In this document: in pieces, positions 7,837-15,208 of the stretch
How positions within the stretch are numbered: position 1 is the stretch's first letter
How the letters are laid out: each line of letters starts with the position of its first letter
Origin: CAMBRF01 sp964404035
GTDB taxonomy: Bacteria > Verrucomicrobiota > Kiritimatiellia > CAIKKV01 > CAITUY01
Assembly (NCBI GenBank): GCA_964404035.1
Contig: CAYOIT010000113.1
Span: 1 to 15,208 of the forward strand
Reading direction: 5' to 3'
DNA length: 15,208 nucleotides
The notes under the pieces: generated by a model
Told to the model about the DNA's origin: nothing
The model's input: the letters and a program-made list of their open reading frames with translations, nothing else
Database searches by the model: none
Made by a program: the position numbers and the translations under genes

Positions 7837-10800
7837 TTGACCGCCTCCAGATAGACCAGCCGCACGGAACCGGCATCGCTGCAGGGGGTCATATAGAGCG
7901 TCATGGTGTCGCCGTCGCCGATGATCTCCACCGGCAGGGAACCCAGCGACTCGGCGTCGAACGCCTTGAACTTGCCTTTCTGGAGACCAAGCCGTTTCAG
8001 GTTCAATTTGGCGTGGTACCACTGGGGGGCCGTCTTGCCGGGAGCGCCGAAATTCTCCGGAGCGCGGCCCCAAGGCCCGTCGTTCGTGCAGACGAGCAAC
8101 ACCTTGCCCGTGCGGCGATTGACATAGGCCGACACGCGGCCCCCATCAACCACCACCGCAGGCGCGGCGTCCCAGTAGCCTATGTATTCGATGGCCGGAT
8201 CCGCCAAACCGAACCAGTCAAGGGGATGCTCGAAGTCCGGATTATACCCGTTGATGTTGCCCCAGGCCTGGATGTCATGAAGCAGAAACTCGGCCATCAC
8301 CCGCCGGGCCTGACCGATATTCTTGGTGTGGCCGGACGTGGCGCGGGAGTCGAGCAGGAAGACGTGTCCCGACTGGCGGTAGTTGAGCACCGTCTGCAGG
8401 CGGTCGACCGTCAGCGTCGCGGTCGGGCCTTTTTTGACCATGGCCTCGTTGAGGTCGCCCCACATCAGGAACTCGCCGTCATAGATGGCCTGGGAGAAAC
8501 TCAGGATCGGAATGCCCAGCGACATGGCCGGGTGCATCAGCAGGATGCCATCGTCGCCGCGGTGCTTCTGCAGCAGGGCGTACACGCGGCGCATCATCTC
8601 GCGCCCGGCGCGCAGCGGCATCGTGGGCCGGGTCTTGCCGTCTCGGCCCCGGTAGCCGAAGCCCATCTTCAGGTTGGCGGAGGCGTATTCACCCGGGTAG
8701 CCGTCGAAATAGAAGCCCCGCGCGTTGGATTTTTTGAGGAAATTCTCCACGTCCCAGGCATAGTGCTCGATGAAACTCGGCGACGGCTGGCACATCCCCT
8801 CGCTCCAAAACGCGTCCGCGTCATTGCGGTGCGGCGAAGTCATGCGTGACCACTCGGCGTCGAACTGCCGCCACTCGGGGAACCAGACGTTGATGTCTTT
8901 GGCGCCGAAGGGATGCAGGCCGTAGAAGCAGCCGGAGGTGAATGGCAGCCACCCCGTGGGCTTCTTCGGATCCCATGGCTTCAGTTCCTTTTCCCTGTCG
9001 GGAGTGACCTTCACCCAGCCGGGGGCGACCGACCAGGGGCCATAGTCGAGGCCGAACGGCGTGTAGCGTTCCGGATGCCCCCGCCGATACGGGTTGGCGT
9101 TGCCCATGCCGCGCCAGTTCGCCGGCCGCGGCCGCACCGGCGTCGCCATCAGGGAGAAGCCCAGCGTGAACGTCTTCGGCATCTCGATGGCGTCCCGCAC
9201 GAAGTTGATCCGCATCAATCCGCCGTCCTTGGTCGCCGACACCTCCATCTGCTTGCCCGCGTCCGTGGCGTGCCACCACTGGTCGGACTCCGCCGCCCAA
9301 TGCAACCCGACCCGCTCGTTCATGGCGTACAGATACCAGCTATCTTGTCCGAAGGCGCCGCTCCACGGCTCCTTCGCCTTGGGCCAAGTGACGTCGCGTC
9401 GGCAGGGATAGTGCAGGAACTTGGCGATGGCGGCGGGCAGTTCCATGTCCAACCGCAGGCTTTCGACGGTCTTCGCCGCCGGCGCCGTGAACTTCAGATC
9501 GCACCACAGGAAGCCGTCATACTCAAGCGTGGAGACGCCCTCCACCGCGTACCCGGCCACGGTCCCCCGCGAGCGGACGATGGCGCGGGTGGGCGTGGGC
9601 GCTTCCACCGTCGTCGCCTCCCAGGTGGCGGACGTAACGCCGGCCAGTTCCACCGGACGCGCCAGCAATTCCTGACCTGCGCTGACGATCGAGACCGGCA
9701 GGGGGCTGTTGCCAAAGGTGTACACGCGGTTCCACACCGTCACCGTCGTCCGTCCGCCCGCCAGTTTCTCCACCTTGACCGGCGTCCACGGCCGGAGCAC
9801 CACATTCTCCGCCCCCAGTTGGTTGCCCAGCCATTCGGGGCGCACCTTTTCGAACGTGATGGGCGTCGTCTCCCGCTTGTCGCCATAGACCGCCTTGACG
9901 GTGTAGGTGCCGAGCGGCAGTTCGGGCATGGCGATGTCCAGCGCGAGCTGCGACTCCTCCGGCTTCAGGGCGAAGGGTTGCCGCTTGACCGGCTTGCCGG
10001 CGGCGTCCGAGATGACGATTTCGCCCTGCTTCTCCGCGCGGCCGGGGGCGAGCAGCGTCACGGCCAGCTCGGAGCGGGTCTGGTAGAACTCGCCATTCAG
10101 CGCCAGGACCGCCGCTTCGCCGCGCGCCGCGTACGCCACCGCGCCCTCGGCATGAATCTTCTCGACCTGGTTGGGCAGCAGGAACGTGTTGAAGACGGTG
10201 ACATCCGCCAGCAGCGAGACCCACGGCTTGGCGGCCAGCGGCAGCGCCTTGTCGTCGCAGCCGGGATCGATGAACAGCTTCCCGGATTCCTTCTTCCAGC
10301 CTAAGTAGAGCGTGTCGCCAAGATCACGCGCGGCGATACCACCGCTCAGCCGCTCGGCGGCCTGCGCGCCGTTGAAGTAGATGGCGATGGCTCCGTCGCG
10401 CCAGGTGACCAGATAGTGGTACCACTCGCCTTTGCGCAGGATGCTCATGGCGTCGTTGGCGCGGCCGAACGGCGCCGCGCAGGAGCACACGCCTTCCGGG
10501 AACCCGCCCACGACCTTGCCCTGGTCGTAGAGGATCGATGTCAAGCGCCGCCGCGGCCACAGGGTTTGCAGCACAAGCTGCTGCTCTGCGTTTCCCCCGT
10601 TGGTGTGCAGAAACAGCTGCAAGGCGTCCGACATCGAACCGTCCCAGTTCTCCGCCGAAAGCCAGAAGGAGATCGCGCCTTCCTTTGCGTTGAGGTTGCC
10701 CGCCGCCGCGAAGCCCACGGCGTCCACCCCGTTGACCAGCCGCAGGGCTTTGCCGCCGCCGCGCCCCTCGACGATCTCCGGCTTGCCGATGACCTCCACC

Positions 10801-10988
10801 GGCTCCGCCTTCCCCTTGGCGATGTCCGCCTTCAGCCCGTCCTGGAACCCGGCGTGAAAACCGATGTCGTTGGTGTCCAACGCCAACGCCGGCAATACCG
10901 CCGCCAGCGCCAGAATAACTGCCGTCACCGCCGTGACTGTCATCTTCCGCGCGTATCCCGCCCATCGTTTCGCAATGTCTCTTGTCAT
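7833..10988 (-). CDS. Gene C: secreted LamG + TIM-barrel-like glycosidase-related protein
   Basis: 1051 residues. A basic N-terminus is followed by a long hydrophobic stretch and an A-L-A cleavage site (about residue 37), so the protein is exported. LamG domain: about 38-290 (WYHYLVTWRDG, LADVTVFNTFLLP). Family signatures: EWLGNQLG (385-392), YDGFLW (490-495), GLHWAAESDQWW (561-572), SLMATPVRPRP (612-622). Barrel-like region: SPSFIEHYAWDV, then FYFDG (D762), MMRRVYALLQKHRG, LLMHPA and IYDGEF (D837, E839). C-terminal beta domain: about 945-1051, with KAFDAESLGSL. It shares most features with gene B, while its N-terminal 30-40 mature residues nearly match gene D at DNA level. AAGGAG 5 nt before the ATG at 10988 supports the start. 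The stop codon overlaps gene B's start, implying translational coupling. Membership in a family of unassigned glycosidase-like proteins is well supported; enzymatic activity is inferred. Confidence 0.9.
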   Translation of the reverse strand: MTRDIAKRWAGYARKMTVTAVTAVILALAAVLPALALDTNDIGFHAGFQDGLKADIAKGKAEPVEVIGKPEIVEGRGGGKALRLVNGVDAVGFAAAGNLNAKEGAISFWLSAENWDGSMSDALQLFLHTNGGNAEQQLVLQTLWPRRRLTSILYDQGKVVGGFPEGVCSCAAPFGRANDAMSILRKGEWYHYLVTWRDGAIAIYFNGAQAAERLSGGIAARDLGDTLYLGWKKESGKLFIDPGCDDKALPLAAKPWVSLLADVTVFNTFLLPNQVEKIHAEGAVAYAARGEAAVLALNGEFYQTRSELAVTLLAPGRAEKQGEIVISDAAGKPVKRQPFALKPEESQLALDIAMPELPLGTYTVKAVYGDKRETTPITFEKVRPEWLGNQLGAENVVLRPWTPVKVEKLAGGRTTVTVWNRVYTFGNSPLPVSIVSAGQELLARPVELAGVTSATWEATTVEAPTPTRAIVRSRGTVAGYAVEGVSTLEYDGFLWCDLKFTAPAAKTVESLRLDMELPAAIAKFLHYPCRRDVTWPKAKEPWSGAFGQDSWYLYAMNERVGLHWAAESDQWWHATDAGKQMEVSATKDGGLMRINFVRDAIEMPKTFTLGFSLMATPVRPRPANWRGMGNANPYRRGHPERYTPFGLDYGPWSVAPGWVKVTPDREKELKPWDPKKPTGWLPFTSGCFYGLHPFGAKDINVWFPEWRQFDAEWSRMTSPHRNDADAFWSEGMCQPSPSFIEHYAWDVENFLKKSNARGFYFDGYPGEYASANLKMGFGYRGRDGKTRPTMPLRAGREMMRRVYALLQKHRGDDGILLMHPAMSLGIPILSFSQAIYDGEFLMWGDLNEAMVKKGPTATLTVDRLQTVLNYRQSGHVFLLDSRATSGHTKNIGQARRVMAEFLLHDIQAWGNINGYNPDFEHPLDWFGLADPAIEYIGYWDAAPAVVVDGGRVSAYVNRRTGKVLLVCTNDGPWGRAPENFGAPGKTAPQWYHAKLNLKRLGLQKGKFKAFDAESLGSLPVEIIGDGDTMTLYMTPCSDAGSVRLVYLEAVK
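7844..7848 (-). promoter_or_regulatory. Shine-Dalgarno sequence of gene B
   Basis: GGAGG on the minus strand, 7 nt before the GTG at 7836 and inside the last codons of gene C. It decides in favour of this GTG over the upstream in-frame start near 8073, which would lie about 240 nt inside gene C. Confidence 0.8.
10747..10838. repeat. 92-bp near-identical block, copy in gene C
   Basis: This block encodes most of the conserved N-terminal stretch of the mature protein (GLKADIAKG, then KAEPVEVIGKPEIVEG). It matches the segment at 15076-15167 in gene D at 90 of 92 positions by direct comparison, while flanking sequence of the two genes is much less alike. Confidence 0.85.
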
Positions 10989-10993
10989 AACGT

Positions 10994-10999
10994 CTCCTT
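10994..10999 (-). promoter_or_regulatory. Shine-Dalgarno sequence of gene C
   Basis: AAGGAG on the minus strand, 5 nt before the ATG at 10988. It supports this start over the second ATG 15 codons in (MTVTAV), which would give a shorter signal-peptide n-region. Confidence 0.8.
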
Positions 11000-11022
11000 G
11001 CGTTTTGTTTCCAGCGGAGGGC

Positions 11023-11052
11023 GTTCAGGAGTGCCCCGACGCATTCCTGAAC
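11023..11052. repeat. 12-bp imperfect hairpin in the gap between genes D and C
   Basis: GTTCAGGAGTGC (11023-11034) pairs with GCATTCCTGAAC (11041-11052) around a 6-nt loop. The only imperfection is one position, a G-U pair in plus-strand RNA and an A-C mismatch in minus-strand RNA. It lies about 35 nt upstream of gene C's start. No U-tract follows in either direction, so it is not a classical terminator. It could be an mRNA processing or stability element between cistrons, or a site for a protein. Confidence 0.5.
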
Positions 11053-11054
11053 AC

Positions 11055-11080
11055 CCGGTTACCCGTAACCCGCAAACCGG
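11055..11080. repeat. Two mutually exclusive short hairpins just downstream of gene D
   Basis: CCGGTT (11055-11060) can pair with AACCGG (11075-11080). Alternatively, GGTTAC (11057-11062) can pair with GTAACC (11065-11070) across only two bases. The two arrangements share bases and cannot form together. The second is better viewed as a DNA palindrome because its RNA loop would be too tight. No promoter boxes could be recognised in the same gap. Confidence 0.3.
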
Positions 11081-11090
11081 CGACAGGCCG

Positions 11091-14000
11091 TTACTCGGCC
11101 TTTTCTACCAGCACCAGCAAGTAATCCCGGTCTGGGATGGTCGGCGTTATCTTCACCGCGCCGCCGCTTCCGGCGGTGGCAGTAATTGCTTCGCCAGTCT
11201 CCGCGTTGGTCAGTTTCACCGGCCCTTTCAGGCCCAGCCCAGCGATGTCTATCGTCAACTCCGTTTTGACAGGCGTTTCGTCCCGGTTGACAGCCACGAT
11301 CAAGGCCTTGCCCGCTTCCTTGCGCAGGTACACCGAGGCATGCAGTTTCTCGCCCTGGCCTTTCACCAGCTCTCCGGTCGTCCCGACAACCTTGAACTCA
11401 ACATCGTCTTCGTCAAACCCGAATGCGCCCTTCGCACGGCGCATGGATTCACCCCCCAAATACTTGCCTGTACACGGAATCTGGCTGTGATCGAACAGCA
11501 GCATGCAGGCGTTGTATTCCCGCTCCACTTTGGTCTGCAACACTATGAAGCTGTCGTATTCCTGTTTTCTGGTTTTATCCTTCTGCAATGCCTCGAGGAA
11601 GCGGGGATCCGGCGAGAAACCGCCGCTATGAATTGGCCATTTCTCGAAGGGCGTTCCTTTCAGCAACGCGGAAAAAGCGCCGATCACGCCATACATCGAA
11701 TTCTCGTCGTAGCCCCAGGCCGATGGTGAGAACTCCGCCGCCATCAGGTCCGGCAAAAGCCGGTCCATCACGTGCCCGTTCGGAGCCGCAAAGAAGGTTT
11801 CGCCATCCAGCGGATTCGCGAACGACAGGAGCGGCGCAATGATGATCGAACCCGTATTGATGGTAACCGGGTTTCGGTATGTCCGCCCCTGCGGATAGAT
11901 CCCGTCTATACCCTTGACTGCGCAATAGATACGCTTCAGCATATTCCGCATCGCCACAATCTTATAGCTGGGCTGTATAACGTCATTCTCGTCCAGGTAC
12001 CCGCACCTGCCTTCATGCAAGGTATTGCCGCAGAACCGCGGACTGCCGTGGTCGAAATACACGCCCGCAAAATGCGCGTAGTCAGGATGCACCCAGCGCT
12101 CTTTCATGAACCATACCCACCAGTCGGCATATGATGTGTCGGCGCAGGATGCAAACCAGCTCCACCATATCGGATCCATCCGCTCATATACGGGCACGGT
12201 CTCCCATTCCGACTTGTACCACTTCCGTTCCCGGATTTCCTCGCCGTTGCGGTAGTACGACGCCACGCTGTTGATGAAACTGTAACGATGGAAATCAGGG
12301 TCGAAATTCCGGCGCGTTGTCTGGATGGATTTCTGATCCATGCTTCGCCATTCCTCTTCGCTGACCTCCGGCAATGTCAGCTTTCGGTCTTTCACCAGAT
12401 TGGAGATTTCATAATCGGCCTTCCAGACATACGGGTCAACCGATCCGTCTCCGGCCAACGCTTTTATGCCGCCGGCATGCGTTTTCGATATCCGCGGCAA
12501 GGTCGGGACAACACCGTAAAAACCGACGCCCGGACGGTTCTTGCGGGACCAGGAAGGCTTAATCGGAGTCGGGTGCAGGCCGAACTCTATCGTGAAGGTC
12601 TTCCGCTCGCACGGCATGTCTATCATCTTGACCGTCAGCGTCACCCGATCGCCCTCCGGCTTTACGCCGATCTCGTCGGACTTGTCCTTGTTGTACCATC
12701 CGCCCCGTCCTTCCGTCAGCCACTGCATCCCCCGCTCGTATCCGCCCAGCCACACTGGAACGCTGAAATCGCTGTACGGTGCCTTCCACTCCTTATCCGT
12801 TTTCACATCTTTCGGCGGGCACTCCTGATTGCGCCAGCCCCGGCCAGGCGTGTGAATGAACATGGCATTGTGTTGGACATACGGGATTGCAAGCTTTAAT
12901 CCGGTGACCGGCTTGCCGCCGGCATTGGTCACTTGCAATGTCGTCCAAATGAACCCGTCGAACTCCGTGTGCGTGCGCACGGTCAGCGTCACGCCGTCCG
13001 CGCTCCCGCTCCACTCGCGGTTCATGGCCGTTTCCGACACCTTCGAATAATTCACGTTCCCAGCGCCGAAATCCGCCGGCTTCCCGCCCACGCTCATTTC
13101 CAAGGCGATCGGAGCGGCCAGGAGATTGTCGCCCCGGCTCACTATCTGCGCCGGTAGTGGCTTGCCGTCAAACCGGATTTCCCGCCCCCAGCAGGAAATG
13201 CTGTCTTTTTCCTTCTTCATCGGCGTCCACGGCGGCAGAACGATATCGTCCAGCCCGATCTTGTTGTTCCACCATTCCTCGCGCTCGGCCAACTCGAAGG
13301 TTTGTTCCGTGCTTCGCGCCAGCAACGCGCCGGTCTTGTCAAGGAGCTGGTATTCGGCTCTATACACGCCGGGTTTCATATCCGCGGTAGGCAACTCGCC
13401 ACGCGACATATCACCCGTTATCGTCAATTTCACCTCGCGCGGGTTTGTCCTGTCGCCTGACGTAAACCGCACTATTGACCGGGCGTCATCCGAGGTTTCC
13501 CCGTGAATCGCCTCGAACACCAACCGGCCCTGCGTCGGTAACGGTTTCACCCGCAATTCCGCGGCCTGAATACCGGCCGCTTCATCCGCCATCAGCGCTT
13601 TCACGCCCTGCCGGTAGAGAGATCCGACCTCAGCTTCGTTCAGCTTCCGGTCAAGAATCGCCAGTTCGTCAATGATCGTCACATAATCCTTATCGAGAAA
13701 AGCCTTCCATGGAGCGGCATCCTGTTTTCCAGTCGCATCCGCCGGTTCCGTCAGGTAGCGCGCCGGCCAGTCCGGAGGAAAACCCAGGGCAAACGAATCG
13801 CCCAACTGCGCGGTGTCCCGGGCTGTCCACTTCCCGAACGCCTCCTTGGACATCAGCACACCGTTGCGATACGCCTTCACCTCTCCCCCGCCCCAGGTGT
13901 AGGTGAAATAAAACCAGGTCTTCGGCATCAGCCGTTCGATCCCGGCTATCAAGTTCGGATCGCAAATCACCGGCGCCGCACAGCGACCGAAATTCGTCAC

Positions 14001-15208
14001 GGCATCGGCAATTGCCTCGCCCTCATACCACTGGAACTCCAGCGCCGAGCGCGCCTTCGGATTCGTTTGCAACTGAAGGCGTTTCTTCCCGGAAGTGCTG
14101 AACAACCCCACCAGACTGCCGTCCCCGCTGTCCCAGTTCTCAGTGGTCGCCCAGAACGCCAGGGTTCCTCGATCAGCGCGCAGGTGACCGGCCAGCGGAT
14201 ACGCCACCCCGCTCTTGCGCGATACCAGCCGCAACGCCTTGCCGACTTTCCCGTCCGTCAATGTCGGCTGACCAAACTCTGTCGGCGCGCCACCCTTCAG
14301 CCCCTTCGTCACGTCCGGCGTCATATCACGATCGAACGACGCATAGAACTTCACCGAACTGGCTGTTTTTTCGGAGCCCGCCGACCGCGCATACTCCAGC
14401 GCACCGGCTTCATAGATTTTCTCCACCTGGGATTCATTGACAAATTTCCCAAACAGTGTCACATCAGACAGCAAGGTCTCCCACGGGGTGTCCATGCCCT
14501 TATCGATCCCATGCGAAACCAAACAGCCCGGATCGAAAAACACCAGTCTTTTTTTCATCAACATCGAGTCGCTCATGTTCACTTTGGGATTCGGGTCTTT
14601 CTTCCAGCCTATGTAGAACCGATCGCCCATCTTCCTGAACGTCACGCCCGGATTCTGGAATGACTGCAACCGCACTCCGTTGCAATATGCGTCCATCCGC
14701 CCATCGCGCCAGGTGAAGAGAAGATGGTTCCACCATGTGCCGCCCGCGCCTTCCTTCGCCTCCGTTTTCTGCGGATAGCCGAACAAATTCCCGAATATCC
14801 CGTCAGACCAGCCGCCCACCAGGTTCTCCCCGTCATGGGTGATCATTCCCAGGAGATTTCCTCGCCAGTAGGTCTGCAACACCATCCGCTGCGGCTCAGT
14901 GGAAATGCCTCCGGTGTGGAACAACACCTGCGAGCCTCCATCCTTGATGTTGCCCTTCTCGTCATAGCCCCAGTTCGCTCCCGGCGCCAGCCACAACGAC
15001 AGCGCGCCTGCCTGCGGGTTGAGGTTGCCGGACAGTTCGAACCCCACCGCATCCACGCCATTGCGCAGCTTGAGCGCTTTGCCGCCGTCGCGCCCCTCGA
15101 CAATCTCCGGCTTGCCGATGACCTCCACCGGCTCCGCCTTCCCCTTGGCGATGTCCGCCTTCAGCCCTTCGTCGAACGAGGCGTGGAAGCAGACGTCATT
15201 CAAGTCCA
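11091..15208 (-). CDS. Gene D: secreted protein with tandem LamG domains and TIM-barrel-like region (partial at right edge)
   Basis: At least 1371 residues; the frame runs off the window, so the start and signal peptide lie outside. Residues are numbered from the TTG codon at 15201-15203, which is unlikely to be the real start because gene C has equivalent residues just after its signal peptide. Two LamG-like domains are visible: about 1-275 (WNHLLFTWRDG, LSDVTLFGKFVN) and about 283-540 (WFYFTYTWGGG, IDELAILDRKLN). Then come WWNNKIG (644-650), FDGFIW (748-753), GMQWLTEG (825-832) and LHPTPIKP (876-883). The barrel-like region has VYFDHG (D1051), the C-x-N-T-x-H element shared with gene A, and LDGE (D1133, E1135). 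A C-terminal beta domain (about 1265-1370) includes LTNAETGEAI. It is the most upstream gene, 102 nt before gene C. Gene A is its nearest relative in the barrel motif, though its N-terminus matches gene C. Function is inferred to be carbohydrate-related; substrate unknown. Confidence 0.88.
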   Translation of the reverse strand, partial: DLNDVCFHASFDEGLKADIAKGKAEPVEVIGKPEIVEGRDGGKALKLRNGVDAVGFELSGNLNPQAGALSLWLAPGANWGYDEKGNIKDGGSQVLFHTGGISTEPQRMVLQTYWRGNLLGMITHDGENLVGGWSDGIFGNLFGYPQKTEAKEGAGGTWWNHLLFTWRDGRMDAYCNGVRLQSFQNPGVTFRKMGDRFYIGWKKDPNPKVNMSDSMLMKKRLVFFDPGCLVSHGIDKGMDTPWETLLSDVTLFGKFVNESQVEKIYEAGALEYARSAGSEKTASSVKFYASFDRDMTPDVTKGLKGGAPTEFGQPTLTDGKVGKALRLVSRKSGVAYPLAGHLRADRGTLAFWATTENWDSGDGSLVGLFSTSGKKRLQLQTNPKARSALEFQWYEGEAIADAVTNFGRCAAPVICDPNLIAGIERLMPKTWFYFTYTWGGGEVKAYRNGVLMSKEAFGKWTARDTAQLGDSFALGFPPDWPARYLTEPADATGKQDAAPWKAFLDKDYVTIIDELAILDRKLNEAEVGSLYRQGVKALMADEAAGIQAAELRVKPLPTQGRLVFEAIHGETSDDARSIVRFTSGDRTNPREVKLTITGDMSRGELPTADMKPGVYRAEYQLLDKTGALLARSTEQTFELAEREEWWNNKIGLDDIVLPPWTPMKKEKDSISCWGREIRFDGKPLPAQIVSRGDNLLAAPIALEMSVGGKPADFGAGNVNYSKVSETAMNREWSGSADGVTLTVRTHTEFDGFIWTTLQVTNAGGKPVTGLKLAIPYVQHNAMFIHTPGRGWRNQECPPKDVKTDKEWKAPYSDFSVPVWLGGYERGMQWLTEGRGGWYNKDKSDEIGVKPEGDRVTLTVKMIDMPCERKTFTIEFGLHPTPIKPSWSRKNRPGVGFYGVVPTLPRISKTHAGGIKALAGDGSVDPYVWKADYEISNLVKDRKLTLPEVSEEEWRSMDQKSIQTTRRNFDPDFHRYSFINSVASYYRNGEEIRERKWYKSEWETVPVYERMDPIWWSWFASCADTSYADWWVWFMKERWVHPDYAHFAGVYFDHGSPRFCGNTLHEGRCGYLDENDVIQPSYKIVAMRNMLKRIYCAVKGIDGIYPQGRTYRNPVTINTGSIIIAPLLSFANPLDGETFFAAPNGHVMDRLLPDLMAAEFSPSAWGYDENSMYGVIGAFSALLKGTPFEKWPIHSGGFSPDPRFLEALQKDKTRKQEYDSFIVLQTKVEREYNACMLLFDHSQIPCTGKYLGGESMRRAKGAFGFDEDDVEFKVVGTTGELVKGQGEKLHASVYLRKEAGKALIVAVNRDETPVKTELTIDIAGLGLKGPVKLTNAETGEAITATAGSGGAVKITPTIPDRDYLLVLVEKAE
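15076..15167. repeat. 92-bp near-identical block, copy in gene D
   Basis: Partner of 10747-10838, in the same orientation and at the same place in the protein. Only two substitutions separate the copies. Gene B shows no comparable match in the corresponding region. Confidence 0.85.

Noticed and set aside
7837..8073. N-terminal extension of gene B to an upstream in-frame start
   Set aside because: It would overlap gene C by about 240 nt, yields an Arg/Pro-rich segment before the signal peptide, and is contradicted by the GTG with good Shine-Dalgarno spacing at 7836.
8913..10304. 463-codon plus-strand frame
   Set aside because: Antisense shadow of gene C; no recognisable motifs.
10416..11729. 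437-codon plus-strand frame spanning the D-C gap
   Set aside because: It crosses two minus-strand genes and the gap, with compositionally biased translation and no motif; a chance open frame.
519..15208. Assignment of the family as GH123 beta-N-acetylgalactosaminidases
   Set aside because: The architecture is suggestive, but the consecutive Asp-Glu pair expected of that family is not seen at the conserved strand motif, so a specific activity is not claimed.
1..15208. CRISPR arrays, tRNA or rRNA genes, PEP-CTERM or other sorting tails
   Set aside because: No regularly spaced short repeats, no cloverleaf-like or rRNA segments, and no C-terminal membrane anchor in any of the four proteins were seen.

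Overview
The window is G+C-rich bacterial DNA dominated by four very large genes on the minus strand. All four are members of one family of secreted, multidomain, glycosidase-like proteins: a signal peptide, one or two LamG/jelly-roll (concanavalin A-like) domains, a beta-rich central region with a recurring W-[LN]-x-N signature, a probable TIM-barrel-like region, and a C-terminal beta domain. Families of large secreted LamG proteins like this are common in the Planctomycetes-Verrucomicrobia-Lentisphaerae-Kiritimatiellota group. That group is my best guess for the host, but no phylogenetic marker is present to prove it.

Layout, in the direction of transcription (right to left). Gene D (right edge to 11091) has two tandem LamG domains and runs off the window just short of its signal peptide. 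A 102-nt gap follows, holding a strong imperfect hairpin and two mutually exclusive smaller ones. Gene C (10988-7833) comes next. Gene B begins with a GTG that overlaps gene C's stop by 4 nt (GTGA) and ends at 4564. Gene A starts 13 nt later at 4550, with its Shine-Dalgarno sequence overlapping the end of gene B, and ends at 519. Genes C, B and A are almost certainly one transcript; D may be the first cistron or a separate upstream unit. No regulator, transporter, sulfatase or other enzyme is present, so the substrate cannot be read from context.

The left end (1-518) faces the operon. It holds the 3' end of a plus-strand gene resembling the C-terminal part of IS200-like/RayT Y1 transposases. 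That gene appears frameshifted and decayed, and is followed by about 280 nt of apparently non-coding DNA with two small hairpins.

The proteins fall into two subtypes: B and C are close to each other, and A and D share a different active-region signature. All four keep an acidic pair, a Y-x-D-[GH] motif followed 74-82 residues later by a D-x-E motif, which is the best candidate for a catalytic site. Other points of interest are a C-terminal domain duplication in A, a LamG duplication in D, and a 92-bp block almost identical between C and D that suggests recent gene conversion. Products can be described structurally, but no reaction can be assigned from the sequence alone.
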